64,000 nucleotides of DNA, taken from positions 1,178,001 to 1,242,000 of the forward strand of contig CP025323.1 of assembly GCA_004014935.1 (NCBI GenBank), read 5' to 3'. Below the pieces are notes generated by a model. The model did not search any database and was not told where the DNA came from. It saw only the letters and a list, made by a program, of their open reading frames with translations. Both the position numbers and the translations under genes were made by a program. The stretch comes from Saccharomycopsis malanga. Its lineage: Eukaryota; Ascomycota; Saccharomycetes; Ascoideales; Saccharomycopsidaceae. This document shows positions 1-9,558 of this stretch, piece after piece (positions within the stretch are counted from its first letter, which is position 1; each line of letters begins with the position of its first letter).

Positions 1-2
1 GC

Positions 3-122
3 CATAAAGGCTGGATAATCTTTGTCTTGTTTTTGTTTGTTGCCATCACTGCATATGGTATCAGATTGAGACATTTGCAGAATAAAGAGGTTGCTGAGGA
101 AATTGAGTTTCACAGAATCTGA
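3..122 (+). CDS. 3' end of an unidentified membrane protein (partial)
   Basis: Only the last 39 codons are in the window, read in frame 3 to a TGA at 120-122. They encode a strongly hydrophobic stretch (WIIFVLFLFVAITAYGI) followed by a short charged tail (RLRHLQNKEVAEEIEFHRI). This looks like a C-terminal membrane span with a basic-then-acidic cytosolic tail. The other two frames hit stops within a few codons. The family cannot be recognised from so little sequence. A chance open frame is possible, but hydrophobicity and the position at the edge of a repeat-filled gap favour a real gene end. Confidence 0.5.
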   Translation, partial: HKGWIIFVLFLFVAITAYGIRLRHLQNKEVAEEIEFHRI

Positions 123-257
123 ACTGTCTAATCTTATTTACTGTAACATTTGTTGATAGTTTTGATTTTTAATAATACGTTTTTGACTCTTTGTAAACTT
201 TTGTTTGAGTTTAGTCCTTCTTGATGGGCATTGTAATAGTATTATTATCATGATTAT

Positions 258-498
258 GCCGCTGGGCCAGATGGCTCAGGGCTAGCAGTCTCGGAGAAAA
301 AAAAAGACCTGGCAGGGCAATTTAAAAAATAGTATTCTCGGAAAAGAGAAAAAAGATCTAGCAGGATGGTTAAGTGCTTAAAAGTCTTGGAAAAGAGGAA
401 AAATACCTAACAGGCGCAAGGATGAGTCGATTATGATCAAACGGACATGATTGGGTTTTCATTACTGATTTTTATCAAGTCTCTTAAGACATAGAAAG
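258..498 (+). mobile_element. SINE-like element copy S1, degenerate, with triplicated internal unit
   Basis: The head (GCCGCTGGGCCAGATGGCTC) matches the other copies and contains a pol III A-box-like motif. A unit of about 45 nt containing a GAAAAGAGAAAAAAGACCT-like core then appears three times before the body. The B box is eroded. The end still reads like the shared 3' body (CATGATTGGGTTT...CTTAAGACATAG) and stops where the long repeat family begins at about 495. Confidence 0.6.
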
Positions 499-1450
499 GA
501 TAGGCATATTAATTGCCAAAATATACTTTCGGAAAGTTAAGCTGTTCTGTCTTTCTAACAGAAATATGCCTATATGCCTTACTATAGCCAGGTGGCCCAG
601 TTGGTTGAGCCATCATGCGCCACCATGCGCCACGCAAAACAAGTGTGGCGTTCCTCACTTGGGGTTTTGGGACTCGATTCGCACTCTTGTAGTTTTGGAG
701 TAATCATCAAATGTTTTACTGAATTATATCAGTGCTATCCATGTTCTTTTGTCTTAGCAGACATCACCCAACATTTTAGATTTTTTTCCAATATTATAGT
801 ACTAATCATAATAATAAATCTCAAATTTTGGCAGAAATATCTAATAAAACGGGAAATTGCCAGTTTTGACAAAAATGTTGATTCTTCTAAGTCATATTCT
901 AGAGTCTTTAGAGTAACCCCACCCATACATGATTTATATTCCTATATTCCTTAGATAATAGGGTTTTATTGTGTGCACTTTGTTCTGATATTTGATTTTC
1001 ATAAATTATTTAAGAGTGATGAAGTATAATTTTGTTGAAAATAACATATAACTTGTTAAAAATTGTTTCTCACCCCTCAGAGAGACTTTCTTTGTTTCTT
1101 GAGGTTATTTCATAGTGTTTGGTTACTTTTAGCCTTATTTGTAGTTTTCTCAAGTTTCTATTCCAAAGAATCACGTATCTCAAGAGCTAAAAAAGATATG
1201 GTTTACTATAGGTTCTCAGAGGGACTTTCATTCAATAATAATCATTATATATTGTCAAATTAGCATATTCCAACTTCCGCTATACGTTGAATAATTTATG
1301 GGGCTCGGTAAAGCGTAATGTGCTTTTTAATAAGAGTTATACCTCTGTTCACCGAAGTCCGTTTTAAAAAAACTTCAATTTCTATTCAAGTTAAAGTTGC
1401 AAATGTTTTATGTTACTTTGACTTTGGTTTTTTGATTTTTTTTGCTGATT
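495..1450 (+). mobile_element. Long tRNA-like interspersed element (family F2), copy A
   Basis: This copy aligns by eye along its whole length with segments near 24.4-25.3 kb (opposite strand), 37.8-38.5 kb and 60.7-61.7 kb. About 100 bp in, a tRNA-like D-arm (GTGGCCCAGTTGGTTGAGCC) is followed by an 8-bp hairpin (CGCCACGC / GTGTGGCG) and a TCGATTC block resembling a B box. The copies share no long reading frame, so it looks noncoding. The right half carries the shared marker GGGGCTCGGTAAAGCGTAAT. Ends are approximate. Confidence 0.6.
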
Positions 1451-1639
1451 CTGTTTTTCGATTTGTTTTATTACGTTCTTATGGAAGTTGGAAATTGATT
1501 ATGAATTGGTGATAAACTTTGGCTGTTTCTTTGCTAAAAGTTATAAGATAAGTTTTAGTTTTCAATACAACGGTATGTCAATTGTTTGTAGGAGTTTCTT
1601 CACTTTCTGATTTGTATATAAAATCTTGATTTTCATTTT

Positions 1640-1740
1640 ATAATAATAATAACATATATTTCAAGCCCACACATATCAATTTCGTATATACGCGCTATGT
1701 CTAAGGGAACTTGGTAAAACCCAGTGGGGAAAACCCAATA
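1640..1740 (-). mobile_element. SINE-like 3'-tail fragment
   Basis: On the minus strand this reads as the last 100 bp of the SINE-like family: the ACCAAGTTCCCTTAGACATA block, GCGCGTATATACGAAA, GGGCTTGAAATATATG and an ATTATTATTA tail. The tRNA-like head is absent. Confidence 0.6.
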
Positions 1741-1896
1741 ATTTTCATTTTTCCCACAATATATAAACTACACCAATATTAAAGGCTCAACAGTTTATCT
1801 GGAATTATCAGTAAAAATCATTTTGATACATATTTATAATCAGCTCATTTTAGCTAAGATGAGCTCCTAAACTCTCCCCCAAAATAGAAACGTTTC

Positions 1897-1940
1897 ACCA
1901 CGTATATAGGAGACTGGTATGTACTGGGCTCGAATATTCT
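1897..1940 (+). mobile_element. SINE-like 3'-tail fragment
   Basis: Contains CACGTATATAGG and GGTATGTACTGGGCTCGAA, matching the conserved end of the SINE-like family. It directly abuts the left end of the solo-LTR-like segment that starts near 1941. Confidence 0.5.
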
Positions 1941-2400
1941 AGTATTAAGAAGGATTTGTATTGAACAGAGAATGGGTAAAAAATGGCTAACTATATAGAA
2001 GGATAGAAGAAGACTAAACCAAAGGAGGAAATAGATTCTTAAATAGTGGTTAGAACGGTGAGGCACCTAAAAGGGGAATCAAATATACTTAGCATTTACA
2101 GCTTGACTGTAGAGCAATAAATAAAAGCTTTTTGAGTCAAGGTTCAATTTCTTGTGAGGGCGATATGATTAGGGACCATAGTATTATGCATTAGATATAC
2201 AATTGGATGGGGATTATACATTATACATATAATCAGATGACTTTCCTTATGTTCTAGACTATTGTGTAGACTCGTAAAGATAACGAAACAATGGGAAATG
2301 ACAATTGCTTGCAACGGTAGATAGAATAAACATAGAATAAGGTGTTTAATGTATTTTGTCGAGCAGATCAAGCATATAAAAGTTTATCACCAATGTTACA
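1941..2400 (+). mobile_element. Solo-LTR remnant (family L), copy 1
   Basis: A fossil long terminal repeat recognised by comparison with 35123-35359 and, on the other strand, 53986-54246. Shared blocks are AAGGATTTGTATTGAACAGAG near the start and TTTATCACCAATGTTACA at the end. It is longer and more diverged than the other copies, and no internal retrotransposon genes adjoin it. Confidence 0.5.
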
Positions 2401-2417
2401 AATATATGACACTACAA

Positions 2418-2702
2418 TGATAATAATAACATATATATTGAGCCCAGTACATATCAGTTTCGAATATACGGGCATGTCTAAAGGGATTTGAAAAAGCCCG
2501 ATTCTGTACTGTTTATCATGATTATCTCACCCAATTGGTCGGAAAGTAAGCACTAGACTTTGGTCTAGGTCGTGTTTTAGAGAGTTGGCTGTGAAATCAC
2601 ATTCAGCATCGTAAAAAGTGTTCGTTTGGGGAATCGAATCCGTGTGCCTGTTAAGTCTTATCTGTTCTATGAGAGCACTGGCCGCTGGGCCGTATGGCCC
2701 GA
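2418..2702 (-). mobile_element. SINE-like element copy S2, near full length
   Basis: On the minus strand the order is: tRNA-like head with the A-box region, GATTCGATTCC B-box region, ACGACCTAGACCAAAGTCTAG (its palindromic part is CTAGAC-CAAA-GTCTAG), CCAATTGGGTGAGATAATCA, TACTGGGCTC and an ATTATTATCA tail. This is the full order seen in the copy at 10831-11113. The head differs from other copies mainly by transitions. Confidence 0.75.
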
Positions 2703-3038
2703 AGGTGTATCAGCAGGACTATTTATGATAATAGTATCATTTTATAATAAGAACTTAAAAACCTAAAGGTTTTCGATTAAAGTTGCTTGATAAAGATTAA
2801 ATAAAACTTCAACATGATGATATATATCATGCCAGCGTATGCAGCGACCATGCATGCTGGACGCATCATTAGGAGCCCCTACGTGCGGCTCGGGCGAGTA
2901 AGAGCAATGAGCGATTATTATGAAGCGAGCGATGATATAGTGGGAAAAAAAGAGAGAGAGAGCGACTTGTGAGTTGATTTAGTGATAAATATTGCAGATT
3001 ATTGAATCGGGAAACAGAATTTGGCTTGGTGGTGTGTG

Positions 3039-3136
3039 TATAAATACGAACCAACGAAAAAAACAAAAACACATGCTTTGGGACGAGACTGATGCTATTA
3101 GTTGAAAAGATTGTTGAGAATGCCGAGAAGCCATGA
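3039..3136 (+). promoter_or_regulatory. YPK9 core promoter with two upstream ATGs
   Basis: A TATAAATA box lies at 3039-3046. Two short open frames precede the YPK9 ATG at 3120: 3073-3105 (11 codons including stop) and 3092-3136, which overlaps the main start in another frame. They matter only if transcription starts upstream of 3073. With the TATA box so close, part of the mRNA population may lack them. Confidence 0.4.
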
Positions 3137-6100
3137 CAAGACCTTAAAGTTGACCAGAACCCGTTCTAATTCGTTGACGAGACGGAATTCTACGTCGTCC
3201 AATGGCTCGAGAAACTTGTATTTGGATGAGAATGTGACGGAGATCTTTTCGGGCGCAGGATCGGAGATTGTTCCGTCATCCATAGGGACATTCCACCATC
3301 TTCATAACTTTGAAGATAATGAGGAGAATGAAGAGGGTGTAGCTGTAGAAGACGAGGAGCGTCATGTTCGCAGCAGAAAAAGTAGAAACGCCGATGATTC
3401 TGGAAGACATTCCACGGTGTTGGATAGAATCGATTCCAATATATCTATCAGATCTCGTAATAACTCCATTGAATCGAGCAACAGACCGAATTTCAAGTTT
3501 TTCACGTCTGATGAGATCGAGAATGCGCAGGGTGTTTCCTCCACTCTCGACGATCCTCTTGTAGATTACGACACCGACTGGAATGTAGGTCCAACATACG
3601 TAGACATCCCGGAAGAAGACTATCCGCAGCCGTTTAGAGGAGTAGACGAGCTGCACACCGGCACTTCGGAAACCAGCGACTCGAACGGGCCGGATTTCTA
3701 TCCTGAGGAGCCGAATTACAGAACAAGATTGTTGAGCGACGCGTCCCACCAGGACTATCTACTAGGGACTGACAGCCACAGTGTAGCGGAGGAGCCCATC
3801 AAGAACCACTTTCCAGACGCAGAAAACCAGTTCCAGCGATTCTATATAGCAGAAGAGGACTTGGTGATAGGAATTGCAGGCTACAAGACGTCGCAAGTTC
3901 GGTTGTTTTTGTTCTATCTATTGAACATTGCCACTCTAGGGCTCAGTTACTTGGTTCTTCGGTGGCTACCGAGATACAGAATCAATTTCTATGGGCAGCG
4001 GGAAAACTTGGGCAATTGCGACTGGGTCGTTGTAGAAAACGAGTATGGGGAATTGAATGTGATTGAGGTGGAGAAAAAATGGTTCAATCGTAACTTGGGC
4101 ATTGTTTTCAACCTAAAAGGTAAGAAACATGATGATAATGACGACACAACAGATACTTTGAGTGAATACGACTACAAAATCCCGGTATTGCTGACGTTTG
4201 AATACAGATATTTGAAGCTTATCTACAACCCTCTGGAGGACATTTTCACAACCAACACCAACTGGGTGGATAAGAAAAACTGGTCTTCGGCCAATAGAAT
4301 ACGCCATGGGTTGAACGAGTATGAAACCGAAGACCGCACGTTGATTTTTGGCGCCAATTCCCTTGATTTAAAGGAGAGTTCTGTAGGAGAGTTGTTGGTA
4401 AAGGAAATCTTGCATCCTTTCTACATCTTCCAGATTTTCTCCATTATCCTCTGGCTCATGGATGATTACTACTACTATGCATTTTGCATTTTTTTCATTT
4501 CCATCGTTTCAATTGTCCAGTCGTTGATAGAAACAAGACAAACAATGAAAAAGTTGAAAGAGATCTCAAAACTCAACAATTATCCTTTTGTCAGAATCAA
4601 GCGAAACGGTTTCTGGAAAGAAGTTCCTTTGGAACAATTGGTCCCTGGGGATCTTTATGAATTGTCTGACCCTAATCTAACCAGTATTCCTTGCGATTCC
4701 ATCCTTATTTCCGGCGATTGCATTATCAACGAATCGATGCTCACTGGTGAGTCTGTGCCAGTGTCTAAGCTTCCGATAACCGACGATACCTTGAAGAAGA
4801 ACTTGATCAACATGGACAGCTCATTTGTCACCAAAAACCAGGTCAGCGGCTCCTTGTCCAAATACTTTCTATTCAGCGGCACCAAAATTATCAGAGTTAG
4901 AAGATCCCAAAACAAACATGACAATGACGATGCTCTCAGTATCAATACAAGCACCAGTGGTAACAACGAACCTGCCTTGGCATTGGTAATCAAAATAGGT
5001 TTCGCCACTACCAAGGGCCAATTGCTCAGATCTATGCTATATCCCAAGCCCACAGGCTTCAAGTTCTACAGAGACGCTTTTAAATACATTGGTTTTATGG
5101 CAATTGTGGCTGTCTTTGGCTTCATCTACTCTATCCATAACTTTTTGAAGTTGGAGTTGGCCACTAGCATTATAGTGCTACGCGCTCTAGACATTATCAC
5201 TATAGTGGTGCCTCCTGCGTTGCCCGCAACCCTTACAATTGGCACGAGTTTTGCAATTAACAGACTCAAAAAAGCAAAGATCTTTTGTATAAGCCCGTCC
5301 AAGGTGAACATTGGGGGCAAAGTTGATGTCTTTTGTTTCGATAAGACAGGGACCTTGACCGAGGATGGATTGGACATTTTGGGGGTCCATATTGCCAAAC
5401 AATCTTTTGAAAGAAACATCAAAGAGTTTGGTCCTTTAATAAAGGATTTGAACAAAGCTTTGAAAGGATATTCTGATTTATCTGATTTCTTCCAGATTCG
5501 CGCACAGAAAAACCATCAAAAAAAAGCAGAGGCATACAATTCCCTAGCTTTGTATAGATTGTTGGGTTCCATGTGCAGTTGTCATTCCTTAAGAGTAGTG
5601 GATGGCGAAGTCATTGGTGATCCGTTGGATTACAAAATGTTCGAGTTTACTCACTGTGATTTGGAAGAAGATTATGAACATATAATGGCAGACCATAAGT
5701 CAATATATCCTTTTGTTGTCAAGCCTTCTGCCAATTGTGCCATAACCAATAGCATTGACAACTACATTGCAGCAGTCAAAAGCTTTGAGTTCATCCCAGC
5801 GTTGAGAAGAATGTCGGTGGTCACCAAAGGTTTGAAAAACGACCAGTATCAAGTCTTTACCAAAGGTGCTCCAGAGGTTATATCTGAATTGTGTTTAGCA
5901 GAGACATTGCCAGACAATTATGAACAATTGTTATATCGTTACACTCACGAGGGCTATAGAGTCATTGCTGTAGCTTCCAAGACATTGCCAAGCAAAAAGA
6001 AAATCAGCAGTGTCAAACGGAGTGAAATCGAGTCCGATTTGGAGTTTGTAGGGTTCATCATATTTGAAAACAGAATCAAACAATTGACTAGACCTACGTT

Positions 6101-7454
6101 GGAAACCCTCAATAATGGAGCGGGCATCAGAACCATCATGTGTACTGGCGATAACATCTTGACTGCCATCAGTGTGGCTAAGGAAAGTAGACTTTTACCT
6201 AATCCTAACACACGAGTCTTCATTCCAAGATTCAACGAGGAAAACGACGAGCAAGAGGACTTTGAAATAATGTGGGAAGACGTGAATGATCCAGATTCCA
6301 TCTTGGATCCATTGACCTTGACTCCTGTCGTGAAAGGCACTGACCACGTTTCCCAGTATGCTGACTACAAGTTGGCTCTCACTGGAGATGTCTTCAGATA
6401 CATATTGAAAGAGCAGCAGGAGACCAACGAGCCTAGATTTTCTCGGGCGTATATAGAGAACTTGTTGTTACATACTAACGTGTATGCCAGAATGTCGCCT
6501 GACGAGAAACATGAGTTGGTAGAACAATTACAAAAGTTGGATTATACTGTTGGATTCTGTGGAGATGGTGCTAATGATTGTGGTGCTTTGAAAGCGGCAG
6601 ACATTGGTATTTCCTTATCTGAAGCAGAGGCGTCTGTAGCTGCTCCTTTCACCTCGACCAAGTTTGAAATTGACTGTGTACTCAATGTCATCAGAGAAGG
6701 AAGAGCGTCTTTGGTGACGAGTTTCAGTTGTTTCAAGTATATGAGTTTGTATTCCGCCATCCAGTTCATTTCTGTGTCAATTTTGTATAAGAAAGGCTCC
6801 AACCTTGGCGATTTCCAGTTCTTGTGGATAGATTTGTTTTTGATCTTACCGATTGCCATTTTCATGTCATGGTCCAAACCATATCATTACATTGTGAAAA
6901 AAAGACCAAGCGCAAACTTGGTTTCCACAAAGGTTTTGATACCTTTGTTAGGAAACATTGGCATTCTTTTGCTTTTCCAAATTCTCGTGTGGAAATACGT
7001 ACAGCTCCAGCCTTGGTACATTGAGCCTATTCCTGCTGGAGATGATGCAGTTCAATCATCAGATAACACAGTCTTGTTTTTCTTTTCCAACATGCAGTAC
7101 ATCTTCATTGCCATTATATTGACCCAAGGTCCTCCTTACAGAGAATCCAGTATCAAAAACGTTGCCTTTGTCATTGATATTATATTGTCGGTAGTGTTCT
7201 CATGGTTGTTGATGCTTGTGAACCCCGAATCCTGGTTTGGGGACTTGATGCAATTAACATATTTATCATTCTCCTTCAAGTTGTTTATCATTTTCATGGC
7301 TGCTCTCAACTTGGCCTGTCTTTGGGTCGGCGATAAATTTTTGTTTTTGCAGTTGAATAAACTCTTTATCAGGGCAGTCCATGGCCCTCACAGAAAATCT
7401 AAAAAATATTTCAAACGTCTTCTCAAAGAATATGACGAAAGCTTCAAAGTTTAA
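3120..7454 (+). CDS. YPK9: P5B-type ATPase, vacuolar (Ypk9/ATP13A2 family)
   Basis: Product of 1444 aa, close to S. cerevisiae Ypk9 (1472 aa). Family knowledge: P5B ATPases of vacuole/lysosome membranes, linked to polyamine export and metal tolerance. Visible features are a disordered acidic N-terminal region (about 1-230), a hydrophobic pair near 260-290, the actuator TGES loop at 542, the P5-specific PPALP motif in M4 (about residue 700), the phosphorylated Asp741 in DKTGTLT, the hinge GDGAND near 1148, and several C-terminal membrane spans. The open frame extends upstream to a TTG, so I start at the first in-frame ATG (3120). Two short upstream ORFs may affect translation. The neighbours are repeats, not an operon. 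Confidence 0.95.
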   Translation: MPRSHDKTLKLTRTRSNSLTRRNSTSSNGSRNLYLDENVTEIFSGAGSEIVPSSIGTFHHLHNFEDNEENEEGVAVEDEERHVRSRKSRNADDSGRHSTVLDRIDSNISIRSRNNSIESSNRPNFKFFTSDEIENAQGVSSTLDDPLVDYDTDWNVGPTYVDIPEEDYPQPFRGVDELHTGTSETSDSNGPDFYPEEPNYRTRLLSDASHQDYLLGTDSHSVAEEPIKNHFPDAENQFQRFYIAEEDLVIGIAGYKTSQVRLFLFYLLNIATLGLSYLVLRWLPRYRINFYGQRENLGNCDWVVVENEYGELNVIEVEKKWFNRNLGIVFNLKGKKHDDNDDTTDTLSEYDYKIPVLLTFEYRYLKLIYNPLEDIFTTNTNWVDKKNWSSANRIRHGLNEYETEDRTLIFGANSLDLKESSVGELLVKEILHPFYIFQIFSIILWLMDDYYYYAFCIFFISIVSIVQSLIETRQTMKKLKEISKLNNYPFVRIKRNGFWKEVPLEQLVPGDLYELSDPNLTSIPCDSILISGDCIINESMLTGESVPVSKLPITDDTLKKNLINMDSSFVTKNQVSGSLSKYFLFSGTKIIRVRRSQNKHDNDDALSINTSTSGNNEPALALVIKIGFATTKGQLLRSMLYPKPTGFKFYRDAFKYIGFMAIVAVFGFIYSIHNFLKLELATSIIVLRALDIITIVVPPALPATLTIGTSFAINRLKKAKIFCISPSKVNIGGKVDVFCFDKTGTLTEDGLDILGVHIAKQSFERNIKEFGPLIKDLNKALKGYSDLSDFFQIRAQKNHQKKAEAYNSLALYRLLGSMCSCHSLRVVDGEVIGDPLDYKMFEFTHCDLEEDYEHIMADHKSIYPFVVKPSANCAITNSIDNYIAAVKSFEFIPALRRMSVVTKGLKNDQYQVFTKGAPEVISELCLAETLPDNYEQLLYRYTHEGYRVIAVASKTLPSKKKISSVKRSEIESDLEFVGFIIFENRIKQLTRPTLETLNNGAGIRTIMCTGDNILTAISVAKESRLLPNPNTRVFIPRFNEENDEQEDFEIMWEDVNDPDSILDPLTLTPVVKGTDHVSQYADYKLALTGDVFRYILKEQQETNEPRFSRAYIENLLLHTNVYARMSPDEKHELVEQLQKLDYTVGFCGDGANDCGALKAADIGISLSEAEASVAAPFTSTKFEIDCVLNVIREGRASLVTSFSCFKYMSLYSAIQFISVSILYKKGSNLGDFQFLWIDLFLILPIAIFMSWSKPYHYIVKKRPSANLVSTKVLIPLLGNIGILLLFQILVWKYVQLQPWYIEPIPAGDDAVQSSDNTVLFFFSNMQYIFIAIILTQGPPYRESSIKNVAFVIDIILSVVFSWLLMLVNPESWFGDLMQLTYLSFSFKLFIIFMAALNLACLWVGDKFLFLQLNKLFIRAVHGPHRKSKKYFKRLLKEYDESFKV

Positions 7455-7689
7455 AAGGGCATGGCTTGCTGCCAATCTCCCTTTGTGATATACACGTTCA
7501 ATATGACATTTTATGATATTCAAAAACCGATTTTGTAGAGTTCAACTTGTGAAAATAAAACTAAACTTTTTCAAAATCTTTGCTTTTCAAAATAATTTGA
7601 AATCTATTTTGTAGGGAAAAACTTACCCAGTGGCGTTTATTATACCGGCCATTATCTAGTAACTTATATATGGGGGCAATAATCTTCTT

Positions 7690-7936
7690 GGCCGTATAGC
7701 TCAATGGACTGTGCTCTAGGAGAAGAGAAAAAAGACCTTTTAGGATAGTTTAGTGAATAATACTTTCAAACAGGCACACGGGTTCGATTCCCAAGACGAA
7801 CATTTTTACTCACTGCTTTTTATGATGCTGAACCTGATTTTACAGGTAAATGCAACAGTGTGAAATATCATCTAGACCAAAAAATACTTACTTTGCAATT
7901 AATTGGGTGAGATATTCATGATAAACAGTACGGGAT
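7690..7936 (+). mobile_element. SINE-like element copy S3, tail replaced by microsatellite
   Basis: Head GGCCGTATAGCTCAATGG, partly duplicated spacer, perfect B box (GGGTTCGATTCCC), then the body through GGGTGAGATATTCATGATAA. The normal GGGCTTTACCAAGTCCC segment and tail are missing; the sequence passes directly into a long 9-bp tandem repeat. Confidence 0.75.
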
Positions 7937-8353
7937 CATTACTATCATTACTATCATTACTATCATTATTATCATTATTATCATTATTATCATTACTTAT
8001 CATTATTATCATTATTATCATTATTATCATTATTATCATTATTATCATTATTATCATTATTATCATTATTATCATTATTATCATTATTATCATTATTATC
8101 ATTATTATCATTATTATCATTATTATCATTATTATCATTATTATCATTATTATCATTATTATCATTATTATCATTATTATCATTATTATCATTATTATCA
8201 TTATTATCATTATTATCATTATTATCATTATTATCATTATTATCATTATTATCATTATTATCATTTTTTATTATCATTATTATCATTATTATCATTATTA
8301 TCATTATTATCATTATTATCATTATTATCATTATTATCATTATTATCATTATT
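7935..8353. repeat. 9-bp microsatellite array (ATTATTATC)n
   Basis: About 46 units of 9 bp. It begins with three or more ATTACTATC units and is then almost pure ATTATTATC with a few interruptions (near 7994 and 8263). It produces long artificial frames on both strands that are not genes. It grows out of the truncated 3' part of SINE-like copy S3 and ends about 85 bp from the NIT3 stop codon, so it probably lies in or near the NIT3 3' UTR. Confidence 0.95.
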
Positions 8354-8438
8354 TATTATACCATATATCTTTTGTAAAACTTAACAAACAACTACATTTC
8401 AAAACAAGCATAATAATACACCCATTTATAACAAACAT

Positions 8439-9335
8439 CTATTTAGAGCTTACCTTTGCGTTTTCGGCAACATTTTGGTAAATGTCGAATCTTCTTTGAG
8501 TATTGATCGGAATTCCTTTTCTAACATTGGTGATCAATTGGTGGTCCAACTCAGCATATATAATTTCGTCTTCCTCGCCGGCCTCAGCGATGATTTTGCC
8601 ATAAGGATCAACGACTAACGAATGGCCGTACGCATGGTAGCCCGAGTTTAAATCCCTAGAAGGAGAGGCAACAATTGTATAGATTTGATTGTCTACTGCT
8701 CTGGCTCTAGCTAGCAAGTGCCAATGCAAAGGACCGGTAGTGGTGTTGAAAGCACCTGGATAGATCATGGCAAAAGCGTTATTTGGAGCTCTAGCAGAGA
8801 TCTGGGCCAATTCCGGGAACCTGATATCGTAACAAATACCAAGGCCAACGTTACCGAAACCGTCCAAGTTGAATACTGTGGCCTTATCTCCACCAGTTAA
8901 AGTGATTGATTCTTTGAACGTGATTCCACCGGGGATATCGATATCGAAAAGGTGAGCCTTTCTATGTTTGCCAATAATCTCTCCAGAAGGACCGAAAGTT
9001 AATGAGGTATTGTAGATTTTATTTTCCGAGGCATCAAGTTCAGGAATCGAACCGCCAATAAGAAATATTCCGTTCTCCTTAGCAACCTTAGACAAAAACG
9101 CGGTTGTTTCGCCGTCTGGAATAGCCTCAGCATAGTTACGAAACTCTGACACAGAATACGGAGAATTGAAGCATTCTGGCAACACCACTAGATCCAATTT
9201 GTTTTTTGATTCATTGATGGCTTTCAAAATATGAGTCTTGAAATGATTCAAGTTCTTTGCCTTGTCAAAGCCAGCAGACAACTGAATCAACGCAATGTGG
9301 AGATTCTTCTTCAACGGATTACTGATAGCGGACAT
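8439..9335 (-). CDS. NIT3: Nitrilase-family omega-amidase (Nit3/Nit2-like)
   Basis: Product of 298 aa (S. cerevisiae Nit3 is 291 aa). The C-N hydrolase triad is visible: Glu54 in LPECF, Lys126 in KHRKAHLFD and Cys168 in GICYDIRFPE. Family members with this GPLHWHLLARARAVDN signature are omega-amidases acting on alpha-ketoglutaramate and related metabolites, or on deaminated glutathione. The frame extends three codons upstream to a GTG; the ATG giving MSAISNPLKK matches the family start. A donor-like GTAAGC occurs in the last codons, but the frame ends normally at a TAG. Its divergent neighbour is the hydrolase at 9559, with a shared promoter of about 220 bp. Confidence 0.93.
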   Translation of the reverse strand: MSAISNPLKKNLHIALIQLSAGFDKAKNLNHFKTHILKAINESKNKLDLVVLPECFNSPYSVSEFRNYAEAIPDGETTAFLSKVAKENGIFLIGGSIPELDASENKIYNTSLTFGPSGEIIGKHRKAHLFDIDIPGGITFKESITLTGGDKATVFNLDGFGNVGLGICYDIRFPELAQISARAPNNAFAMIYPGAFNTTTGPLHWHLLARARAVDNQIYTIVASPSRDLNSGYHAYGHSLVVDPYGKIIAEAGEEDEIIYAELDHQLITNVRKGIPINTQRRFDIYQNVAENAKVSSK

Positions 9336-9558
9336 CTCAAACACTGTAATAAGGGTAGCATTTAATGTTGATTAACCCTTGACTCATCTCCATCATATAT
9401 AACTATATGTAGGAGACATCTCAACCATCGCACGTGATTCTTACATAAAAAATTCAGGCCTTACATCAAGATATACCAAACCGATGGATTGCCTTTATAT
9501 ATAGGATAGGTTTATGAACCAGAACATTTGATAAGATCTTTTGGGGGTACTGGTAGAC

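Noticed and set aside
574-954. 126-codon frame inside F2 copy A
   Set aside because: The frame is not kept in the other three copies, so it is chance within a repeat.
8439-8460. GTAAGC near the NIT3 stop as a splice donor
   Set aside because: NIT3 is already complete and ends in a normal stop; no conserved sequence follows.
7899-8481. Long Ile/Met- or Asn/Asp-rich frames on both strands
   Set aside because: They are translations of the 9-bp microsatellite; no start context or family.
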